This document shows positions 10,801 to 22,800 of a DNA stretch of 64,000 bases, piece by piece. The notes beneath the pieces are model-generated. The model saw nothing but the letters and a program-made list of their open reading frames with translations, was not told the DNA's origin and searched no databases. This stretch comes from Phoronis australis. Lineage: Eukaryota; Phoronida; Phoronidae. The stretch spans positions 182,072-246,071 of the forward strand of contig NMRA01000188.1 of assembly GCA_002633005.1 (NCBI GenBank). Direction: 5' to 3'. The translations under genes and the position numbers were made by a program. The stretch's first letter is position 1. Each line of letters starts with the position of its first letter.

Positions 10801-13800
10801 AAAAGTCTACTAAAAAGGCAGAAATTCGGCAAATGCGCAATTCATGGCTCTGAAAGTACCCCATTTTTTTTAGTAAAAGGTCTCCATTCTCAAATATTTG
10901 AGCCCCCAAATATTTAGGCTGGATGCCCGCATGTAGTCAACATTTATACTGTGAAGTGAAGTGATCATGGCTTTCCAGCGACACTGTTTTAGACATTATT
11001 CACAAAGTATACACAGTGCAACAAACTGGACAGCGATCAAACAACCACAGACTGTATCACATCCTGCAGCAGCTTAAACTTTGAACCTTCTCAGACATCC
11101 TGGCAACAACACAGTGCTTACATAAACAATGGCAGCCAGTTCCCGCCGTGAAGAGTCCATAGCAGCTTTCTTTGGATTGATGCCACTGTCAAACACAGTA
11201 AACTGGGTTCCAAGTAAGTTTGATCTGCAAAAAACAAAGTTTGGTCAGAGACGTAGACGGAAACTCCACAGGGAGGCGAGAGGAACAAACATGAACGTTC
11301 CAACACAGGAGATGTAACAAAATCTAAACTGACAACTCATCATAAACACTGCTATCAACAAACCACACCCCCATGGACTGCGGATAAAGTAGTACCATAG
11401 TGCCACACAAGTTTGTCTATAATACACGGACAATCAATTCAAGTTCAAAAGTTCAAGTTCAAAAGTTCAATTAGTACAGGTTATTAATAGCCAACCTTTA
11501 TCGCAGACATAGTTTACTACCTTAACTTTCCAACAAAGGACTCTCCTCCCCTGGACAGGTCTGTGGGGTCTACTGATATCAAGTAGTTGGCTGTGGTGCT
11601 CTTCTTGCGCTTCCGGCCAGCCAAAAGAAACACCTGAAATGCACAGTTGTAGCAATCATTTTAGACACGGTGCCCTTTGCCAAACTCACATACAACTTCC
11701 CTTCAAGACAGAAGCTTGCCAATTTAGAGTCCTTAGCAGTCACCCCGCAGTGTCCTTTGAATTGATCAACACGTACAACTTTCCAGAAAACCAAAGCCTA
11801 CCAATAGACAGCCTTCAGCAGCAACCATGCTCAGCAACAAGCCCTTTGATTGACATGTATAATTTTCTGAAGACCAAAGCCAACCAACAGACAGCCTTAA
11901 GCAACAGCTATGCTAGCCACCCAGTCGTTTGATTAACGCCAATAACTTTGAAGCAGACCAAAACCTACCAATGTGTATACAGTGGCAGCAACTATGATAA
12001 GTCAAATGCCACTTCACAAACTCAAAATATATCCAAAGTGAAGCCAGTCTGTAGACCATAGCAGGAAATGCTTTGTGCATAACTGTCCATTCGAGGAAAC
12101 ATCACCACGTTTCTTAGGTGATTAATTTGTCTAAGAGCACAGTACTTAAAGTGGCCATAAATTTGACTCCCGTCACGAAAAACAACTTTGGTTTAAACAG
12201 TTATGAAATTGGTCTCAAACTGTCCATCAGTCAAGGAATAATGAACTGCCAGTTCTTTGCAAATCCAGAAAAAAATTCTATAATATTTGAGCAAGGAACT
12301 TTGGAGTAAGGAACAATTTGTGACCAATTTTGTAGCAATATGGGGACAAACTCAAAGTTCACTTCTCCAACAGAACGCAGATTTACAGCCAATTCCAAAG
12401 AACAGTACAATCAATCTACTTTATGGTATGGCGTTTTCCCTTGTATTTGGGATGACCGTAATTACATCACGAAAAGAGAAAGTGAGTTTCCAGAGCGACT
12501 GGAACTAATGACAGTACTTGCATTAGATAGCTCTGAAGCAAGATCATTATGGATCACACATCACTGAATTACCCCACACTAACATGACGCAAGCATCATT
12601 GAATTATCATACCGTAACATGCACGACAGCTTCAGCAGTCAATCAATCCAAACTAGAAGGATAAGACCTAAACACTTTCAAGTGATCGAGGCTTAAGTCT
12701 GCATAAACAAAGTACGCTATAGCCACAATCTGTTATAGGACTTTTTCTTGCAGCGACTGCAGCTTAGCCACGGTATTACAACCAAAAACGAAAACTAATG
12801 AAATGACTCACAAGTAGTGAAAACAACCTAAGCCAACGCCATATGTACTTAAAGTAGACATTAATCCGAGATGCGAAAAGTTTGCACGAGACTAATCCTT
12901 CGTAATGCAATGGGCATGCAGGTGGCTTAACGAACTCTAAAAAATCAATTATTCTCCTGCTGCACTTCAGATACGGGAGACAGGATATAGAGAGTAGGCA
13001 AAAACCAGCAAATGACAGCAAGAAGCAATTAAAATAAACTTACACTTGCTGATTATCTACGTTGAGAAAAACACCTACAATTTTAAAACAGGACAAACGC
13101 AGAGCATTGATATTTACCAAATTTCATAAAAATCTGTCAAGAAACTTCAAAGCTATCGAGGATAACAAAAAAAAATAAAATTGCCACCAGGGGACACGGC
13201 GGTTATTAGATCTATCCGAAAGTGGTCGTTGGTTGTTAACTTCTAACACAATGATACACTTGCCAAATTTAATGAAGATCATACAGAGGATTTAGGACAT
13301 ACAGCCGTGGACTCAACAACCAAAACTGCCACTAAGGGGTGCAACAGTAGTCAAAGCCATTCAAAAATCATCGTCAGGGATCCTCTTCACTGTAGGAATA
13401 AGTAACCACATGTTCGTAACCATCCTTAGAGTGGTTTGGCTAACAGATGGGCGAATGTCAAAGAACGGACTCGAAAACAGTAAACAAGGCCACGAAGTGG
13501 AGCAAAATACCTCGAGTCCAACCAAAAACAGGAAGGTGGCATCATATGTCACTTATAGATTCCTATTTGCCATATTTTTATAAGGAACTCTGAAGATACA
13601 AAGGTAGACATAAAAAAACTGAAATTGCCACCCAAGAAAGGGACATATCCACAAAATTTCATGAATGTAAATCCAAAGATTTTGGAAATACAGCAGCGGA
13701 TGCAGGATACCTGATGGACGCCGCACGGACGTTTAATGGATAGGGATGACGGCATAAAGGGTCCACCAAGCCACATAGCTAAGCCCATTTCAGCAATACA

Positions 13801-16800
13801 GCCTGCCTACCAAAGATTTTCATTGGCAAATAACCTGTTAACCTGGTCAAAGATAGTGACTGCCATATGTCACCCCATGAACATTATCTCATTCTTTACT
13901 GAATAGTATTCTTTTGAAATAAAAGCACACAACTCAACCGCATTTTCACTACCAGAGTTCAAATTTCGTAGAGAAAATCGTGCATTCTATGTTGCCACAA
14001 GACTGGAAAGTGTGTGAAAATCTACTTTAATCAATCCAAATGCAGTAGCCAATGCTCAGTACTTAATGTAATACTAAAGCCTATAGAAACAATCAAGCTC
14101 TGACAAGGATCCCATTTGTACTATAAATCTGGTCCATGTAACAATAACACTGAGCCATAATTGTGCAAAAACGGATTCAAAAATTCAAATTCTGCAGAAT
14201 ACATCCATGGATCAAATAGCAGTACACTGTTTCAGCAGAGAGAGTAGGATTAAGAAGACACACGAACTTAAACTTAAACAAGATATCTGAGTAACAACCG
14301 AGTGTGCACTACCTTCCGTCCATCTTCTCTTTCCATGTGTAGGAAATAGGTGGGGTAGACGCCACGGTCGACACCCTTTTTATCGCGCGTGATCCTACAC
14401 TTGACAGTCACACCCTGGGGTGCTGGTTTGAACACAAAGTCCTCGAGGTTCTCGGTGGGGTCCAGCACCTCGTCGGCGGAGGCACCGTCACCTATACCAG
14501 ACAGATCCTGCAGGAAAGCGCATTACTTTAAAAGAAAATATAACAACAGCCTGACACATGTCCCAGACACCAACGAAGAATTTCACATTGCAGTGTGCAC
14601 AGGAAATCGTAATCTTACGAAACTAAAACATTGATAAACTAAACTGAATTCACAAATCATGAGTGCACACATTGACTGCGAAGAAAATATATTATGGGAC
14701 AAAAATGGGATTCAAGAAATTAACAATTATAGTAAAAACACACTCATCATCAAGTCAGCCAATCACAACTCGCATGGTTATCTGTTACTGCTCACACACT
14801 GACTCATCACATACTCTTTGGGAAACAATTCATCCACCAACAATAAAATGGCTAAAATCTAAAATCTGAATTTAAACTGAATGCCTCTCTACGGACAAAA
14901 AATCATAACAGTTACTTTTATTTACAACACAGAATTTACGAGTTGCGTAAATATTAAGCAGCAATGATAAGTCATTAATAACGATAAACTATTAATCACA
15001 ATGAGAGCATTACACAGGTTTAGGTCAACAAGAGCAGCTGGTGCGCTGATAGACACACTCGAGGCAAGCAAGATAGATCATTTGGTTCAAAGCAGGCTGC
15101 TGCTGTATTAAAGCCAGTTTAGGGATGGATATCACAGTGTTGATGATATAGATCAGCAATGAAATCACCACTGGGAAGTTGTTTGTCCAAAGAGAAATTA
15201 CCCAAAATTGCCTGAATCTTAATTATAACTCCTTCGTAATATATTTTCTCGCAGAGAAACAAACTTGTTTCAAACATCGACGGTATTTTCAAGTTTAAAA
15301 TGAACGAGAAAATGGGAATTGGTCAAAGACAACAGAAGGATATTTATGTTATATTGTTGCAAACCTCAGTGACACCTATTAATCAACTGTGACACTTCCT
15401 CAATACAGAAAAACATAGTAACCCGCAACTTTCAGGAAATTTTTAGCAGTAAAATCTTAAACTGTGTTGCATATTCTAGTGCAATACAATGGACGTTTAT
15501 GTTTTGTTTTTCCAAGACTGACCACCTCTACCTACCTGGAAAAGCACCAAGATAACCAATATCAATTAGAAAGTTGTTCTATGATGAGAAAGGAGGAAAT
15601 AATCACCCAGAAAGGAAAATAATTACGACTAACTGCTAAGAAACATTACCAGGAAACCAAGGCAACCGTTGGAGGAGAAAAAGATAAGAGCTGTTGGCCA
15701 GTGAAAGGGGTTCCCTTCAGCCAGTGATCAGGAAGCTTGCAGGATAAAACTGGGATAGCCATCACTTACGTTCTCTCGGTCAAAATGGTCCCCATTATCC
15801 CGGTCCCGGTCCCGACCGCGGTCCCTGTCCCGGTCTCGACCACGGTCCCTGTCCCGATCACGACGGTTACGACTTACATTGCCGCCACCGCCGCCAGAAG
15901 AATCTGGCGGGATGTTCATGGGACTGTGCCGCGTTGACTCGTAGGAGGGCGGTGGTCGTCGGCCGTCTCTGTCGTAGTCATCATCGTCGTCTGGGTCAAT
16001 CACTTCCTCTTGAACACGCGAAACTGGTTTCTTGTTCGGCTTTCGTGACTTAGTTTCTTCCACTGAAATGCATATTTTATCATATTAAAAACAGGATTAT
16101 CAAAAAAACACTAAAACAGAAAAGCTACTATTGTGACAATATGGGAATACATGAAATGGAAATGAGTCTACCGAATATGCTTACGCGAATTTGGTAAAAA
16201 TAGTGGGCTTCTGTTTGGCAAATCTCTTCAATTAGAAACTTAAGTATGGGACTTTCCTGAAAATGTTTCACGATGTAATTCTGCGATCTCAAGGTAAAAA
16301 CGTCAGCAAAATTGTGCCAGAACGAAGCTTTGAGTCAGTTTGGGTGGCTGAAGAGTTCCAGTGTGGTTATGTAAACATATGCTGTACTATCAACAATATA
16401 CGATATTAAAAGAAAACAATTTTAATGTTATGACAGAATAACAGAAAGGAAATTATGAAACTACAAAGAGCCTGGCAATCTACAAAAAACACGCACTGCG
16501 GTCAGGGATTACTAATGAGTTACAGCAACATTGTCTTAAGAAGATTAATAGGCTAGACACTTATATTGAATGAAAACATGCAAACTGGTTGAGTTGTTGT
16601 GTCATTCCCTGACAAAGCATTATAGTCCGGCTTAAACCGTCACTTTGTTTTGATCTGTATTCGCTGACAAGTCTTCAGAAAGCATGGACAAGTGTGTTTT
16701 AAAAAATTAAACTGAAATTGTCATAAAATGAAACTGTTAAAGGTTGTTGACCATTCCACAACAGCAATTTCAACAGGAAAAGACAAAGCAACGAGAGAGG

Positions 16801-19800
16801 GAAGAGAGGCATTTATAACATAATTCAACTTCTACAAGTGGGTCATTTTAGAGAAACACGGACACGCGTTAATTGATTCAAAGGGCCACTGGCCTATTTC
16901 GGGAACCTATGGGCCATGTTAGTTTTTTTGTCTTCTTTCAATCTGATTTTTGGGGTAACTTTTAGGAGTGATTTCAAAATTTTGCTATCTCAATGCGTTG
17001 TGCGACCAGTAATTGGCTCCGAGCGTGTTGCTATTTGGTCACAAACATAAGTCTTAGTTTTGATCAGCTGCTTTGCAATGCTGTCATGTCAAAATCTGAA
17101 TGCAATACACATTATTTCTGCAGAACAAACAGAACACAGTGGAATTCCCAACACAATTTTAAAGTGCCAGAGTTGACCCTACTTGACCAATCACAGTACA
17201 TCAATGAACTTTTTATGCCCCAAAGACATCCTTAAATTATTCCTGTTCCTGATGTTATTAAAATAATGTCAAAGGAGCACAACTTTAAGAGCTAATGCTG
17301 CTATAATATTAAACAGTGATAAACTTGACGTATTATTCATTTTCTCATCCCCCAAAGCAAGAACAAACAGAAAGACAGCAATTATTTCATGATTTAAAAT
17401 GACGTATAATGATAGCAAAAAATAAACTAGCTACTCATGTTAAGCAAATCGGATAGTAACAGTCGTACACTATTGATTTTACTGGACTTGAAGTCACGTT
17501 CATCAGCAACATGTTGAAATGCCTCAATTAAGTCAGATATCAATAAGGTAGATAGAGCATAGACGTTTTTCAGGTCACGTAGCTGCAACAACAACCAGGT
17601 CTTTCGAACGTATTAACCATTTTCAAAGCACTCGAATGGTTTTGGGGACGAAAAATGCATTTTTGGAATTATTGTTTGATGGGATAGACTTCTTAGGCTC
17701 AATTGCTTTGACAGGAGCTGCAAAACAACAAAAACGTTGTCTGCCAGGCATTCGCCGAGATCAAGGTCGGTGAATTTACAAGTTAAATATTATGTTTAAA
17801 ATACTCTCACTGCCACTTTTGGAGTGTCAACTTTAGACTGACCGCAGGGGTTGCAGGTTCAGTTCTGCATTGATGCAGGTATCAGAAAAATCACTTTTCT
17901 CAACGGTAATCTCTCCTTAACTTGAACATTTTCCTTATAAACCTGTTCTAACATGATTGATCTTTTTACAAATATGTTGCTTATATCTGACTGCATCTTT
18001 TGGAAAATTTGAAATTTTAACTGATATACTTGGGAACTTGGATATACTAGGTTTTTAACTTCTAATGAATTTTACATTTTGGGTCATATAAAAATATTCT
18101 CAAGAAAACAATTTTTTAAATTGGTGAAGTTTTACTAAGTACTTGTATTACCGTAATCGTTCGGGTTAACGCCCTGGGCGGTTAAATTGGCGAACCCAAA
18201 AAATCGGGGGTGGGCGGTTAACCAGACATGGGCGCTTAAACGTGAAATTTCAAGAAATCGGGGGGGGGGGGGNNNNNNNNNNNNNNNNNNNNNNNNNNNN
18301 NNNNNNNNNNNNNNNNNNNNNNNNNNNNNNNNNNNNNNNNNNNNNNNNNNNNNNNNNNNNNNNNNNNNNNNNNNNNNNNNNNNNNNNNNNNNNNNNNNNN
18401 NNNNNNNNNNNNNNNNNNNNNNNNNNNNNNNNNNNNNNNNNNNNNNNNNNNNNNNNNNNNNNNNNNNNNNNNNNNNNNNNNNNNNNNNNNNNNNNNNNNN
18501 NNNNNNNNNNNNNNNNNNNNNNNNNNNNNNNNNNNNNNNNNNNNNNNNNNNNNNNNNNNNNNNNNNNNNNNNNNNNNNNNNNNNNNNNNNNNNNNNNNNN
18601 NNNNNNNNNNNNNNNNNNNNNNNNNNNNNNNNNNNNNNNNNNNNNNNNNNNNNNNNNNNNNNNNNNNNNNNNNNNNNNNNNNNNNNNNNNNNNNNNNNNN
18701 NNNNNNNNNNNNNNNNNNNNNNNNNNNNNNNNNNNNNNNNNNNNNNNNNNNNNNNNNNNNNNNNNNNNNNNNNNNNNNNNNNNNNNNNNNNNNNNNNNNN
18801 NNNNNNNNNNNNNNNNNNNNNNNNNNNNNNNNNNNNNNNNNNNNNNNNNNNNNNNNNNNNNNNNNNNNNNNNNNNNNNNNNNNNNNNNNNNNNNNNNNNN
18901 NNNNNNNNNNNNNNNNNNNNNNNNNNNNNNNNNNNNNNNNNNNNNNNNNNNNNNNNNNNNNNNNNNNNNNNNNNNNNNNNNNNNNNNNNNNNNNNNNNNN
19001 NTAATTCACATTGCTAAACCGCGGTCTCTGAGGCCGTCGTTGCACTCAATGTTATCATCGATCTTAACCTAAAAGATCGGGGATTCGCGTTTCCTATTAG
19101 CACAGGGCGGTAATCACCAATCGTCAAAAGTAGGGGATGGGCGCTTAACCGAGAGGCGGGCGCTTAATTGGAAATCTTCAAAAATAGCAGGGGGGCGGTT
19201 AACCGAGCAGTGGGCGGTTAAATCGAAAATCCACCTAAAGTAGGGATGGGCGGTTAACTGAGCATGGGCGTTAACCCGAACGATTACGGTAGATGATTTA
19301 ACACCTGGACTTTTTACGCCTTAAAAGTCAGGGCAACTCTACACAGACTTCAGTTTCCCAAACTAATTTGGTTCTCTTCAAAATGGACTTTCTCCCATTA
19401 TAATATAAAATAATTCAACAATCGTACGTTCTATGAGCGTCTAGGAAACTAAAAAAAAACAGTACTAAGTATAACGGCACTTGTATAGTTTTTATTAAGA
19501 AATTTCTGAGCCAGCCGTCAGACAAACTGAATGTATTGATTCCTTCTCATTTATGTAAAGAGGTGTGAATCTTAAAGGCCACTGTTACCATACTCATCTT
19601 CGAAACTGGGGTTGACTATTCTATGCCAAAATATAGAGCTAAGAATGTCGTCAAACCTTTACGTTAAGCCCGTCTTTCTTTGCGTAGTAGTTCTAAGAGA
19701 CTCGATATGTGTAGAAGAGTTTGATTACCTTGACTATAAGTATCAGACAGGCTCAAATCACTGATATCGCTACCATCATTACTACTACTAGTGATCCAGT

Positions 19801-22800
19801 TGAGCCTACGTTTCGCCGGAGCGTCGGCGATATCGCCTAAAACAACAAGGACTTGAGACTAAATGAGAGCCTAACACAGTGGCGTGGTCCTTCTCAGACG
19901 CAAGATATTTTACCCGGATTGAACAAGGAGATAGCTAGGAAAGGAAAGAGGGTGACCGTTATTTCAGTAAGGACACTGTCAGGGAAAAGAGTCAGTAGAT
20001 GAGTCACAACATGAACATTTAAGCCCCCAAGCATAAATAACTCAGTTGCAGTACCAGCCATGTTGTTTTCAGTGCTTAAAACAATGGCGCAGGTATTTCA
20101 GTGTATTGAGTTCAGTGCTTCATCTCAAGACAAGTCACTTTTAATCTGAGCAAGGTGCAAACTGACACCAAATTCAAAGTGGAAATGGTCTAAATAACTG
20201 AATTTGAAAGTGTGTGCTTTTAGCTGAAAACAGGTGCATCGGGGCTTAAATTATTCGTAAAATTGCAACAACAAAATACTAACACAGAAAGTGAAGAACA
20301 CCAGAGTACAGCTAGCATTCCAGCACACATAGTTTATAGTTTTACAATAATCATGGTCAAAGCTGCAAAGTTAAGGCACAACACAAAGGTGAAGCATTCC
20401 AGCCTAGCTAAAGTCTGCGAACAAACAAAATGGTTGAGTCACTCTAAGTCATGGAGATGACCAAAGGCAAGCAGGCAGTCTGGTACACTGCGACAATGGA
20501 CCTACAGGGGATTCAGATGGTTATCCCTTAGGCTACACAATCAAAAAAAACAAACACCGTCACCACGAGTTGGCACCACCAACGTGAGTAAACCTCACAT
20601 CGGTAAAATTGTAGATGCACCGCTGAGATTGATGACAACAGATGGCACAGCAATTCTATGGAGACACATCCTTAACGTCTGAGTAGGCATTACTTTATGA
20701 ATGTGTTCCCAAAGACCTTAGCAAACCAGTACGACAATGCGTTTACATTAAAGAACAGCCCAGAGTGAGAAATAAAAGATCAGCTATGAGCGCAAACTCT
20801 AATTTGGAAGTCTCAAACTTTTTGAGTCTTTCAATACGCAGCATCTCTTCGAGCTAACGTCCACACTGAGATAAACAATCCACCTTCAAATAAAAAACCT
20901 TAAAAGCTTTCAAAAGCTTCCGTGTTATGCTACAGTTACTGCTCACATGTTTCAAGTTTTTTAAACGGCTTTGGCATTAACCTGCACAGATATGGCACAT
21001 ACACATACACAACAGTTTCTGCAAAGGTGAAGAATGAGTCTCACATCACCAGACAGTCCATTTGTCTTGATTGTCAGAGATGAAGACCCATTCATTTTCT
21101 GGCGGAAATTGATAGCGACAGTGACAGTCCATATAAAACAGTACTGGTGAGAATATCGCGAAATGTAGCAAAACTCGGCATTTCACTAAGCAACCAGTGA
21201 CAGTCCATATAAAACAGTAATGGTCAGAATATCGCGAAATGTAGCAAGTGCAAAAAGTTAGTAAGAGACTGGGACGTCTTTGAATTTTGGCGGCGGCTGA
21301 AAGAAAGCAAGGTAACGTGATTGTCACAATGTTACTGCTTCATCTTGCTAGCCACAAGTTGTTCAACATTTTTGGATGCAAATGTCTTGTTCATCAAAAT
21401 GCTCACGTGGCCGGCATACCCCCGCTCTAACCCGGGGATAGGGGGAATCCCTGCCCAACATAAATGAAATGCGCATGTGGCCGGCGTTCCCCCCTCCCCG
21501 TAACCCGAGTATAGGGGGGAGTCCCTGCCCAATTTTTTTAAGGTCAACATCATTTAAATGCCCATGTGGCCAGCGTACCCACGTAGCAACTCAGGTATAG
21601 GGGGGACTTCTGCCCAAACTTTTCAGGTCATAATAAAACCCATGTTGGCTGGCATCCCCTCCAACTTATTAGGTTGCTATATGACCTTGGAATGTTGATC
21701 ATTTATTTTTTCCTTAGAAGGCAAACGTCTTTAGTTACCTTTTAGAACATTATGAAAAGGACCTGTGCGTAACAAGGAAAAAAACTTTGGTCCATTTTAT
21801 CAGTTGCGGGGGTTGGGAAAAGGGAAAGTATTTGGCTAATAATTTTTGAAAATGGATAAACGTTTTCAGATTCTTTAGCCATTTTGGCTAATACCTTTAA
21901 AAGTCTAGCGCAAGCCTAGTAAAGATGCCCTTCAATCAGTTATTTCACTAAAATTGCCAAAATGGCCATTACTTTATTTTTCAGACTGACAGTACTGACT
22001 ACAGATTACCCAGGCATACATCAAAGTAAGTGCCCATGACCATGGATGTCACAAGCTGACCATTAGTAGAGAACGCACTGCCTATTCCCAGCCGAACACC
22101 ATGACTTTGATTGAGAAATTATTTCTACAAGTATACGAATCCGGTATATCTTGTACCTGGAAATTACACAGAGTGTTTAATTAGTAGATTAGCGATTTTT
22201 AAGCGTTTATAGACCAAACTTGAGAACTACTAGTGCACCCCAGAGGCAATCTTAGTCATGACAGGCATTGATTTTCAGGCAGCACGAAAACTAGTTAAAT
22301 ACATTTTTACAATAACCATTCCCTGGAGAAATCAAACATTACTGTGACAATCAGACACAATTACGCACGCACACATTTAGAGTCACAAAAAAGGAAGCAG
22401 CTGATTAGAACAGTGACAACAATATGTACAGTGAGAAAGCGAGGTTTTTGAAAAGCAAACGAATGAACTTACCAATGGGCTGAGATGTTTCGATGGTTTG
22501 AATGTCTTCGTCTTCCGAGTCAGAGAAATCTTTGCTGGAGTCAGGTGTTACTTGCAATACCTGAACTTTAGTTGTGGAATTTCCCGAGTTGTTGGGTAGT
22601 TCATAGGACTCTGGGCCATCGTAGGCTAGAAGACAGGAATAGGCATATGTACAGGTATAGGTATTATATATTCATACCACATTATCAGCCTGACATGGCC
22701 AACACCACCGTGAAATAACCCACTTAGTTATTCAGTTATCCACAACATTTTGGCGAGAAACCGTGGCCGGTTTCAAACCTGCTCCGCAAGAGTTTCGAGC

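Noticed and set aside
10317-10917. Lys/Ser-rich open frames resembling a small basic protein
   Set aside because: They are read-throughs of the intronic tandem array in several frames, with no splice or start context.
11639-11932. 97-codon frame with a repeated Gln/Leu-rich motif
   Set aside because: It follows the roughly 100-bp minisatellite unit inside a TUB intron; the frame is lost in the outer units.
15737-15937. Val/Pro-rich frame on the plus strand
   Set aside because: It is the antisense of TUB exon 6's Arg-Asp repeat.
18187-19072. Apparent open frames of 270 or more codons
   Set aside because: They consist almost wholly of undetermined bases in the assembly gap.
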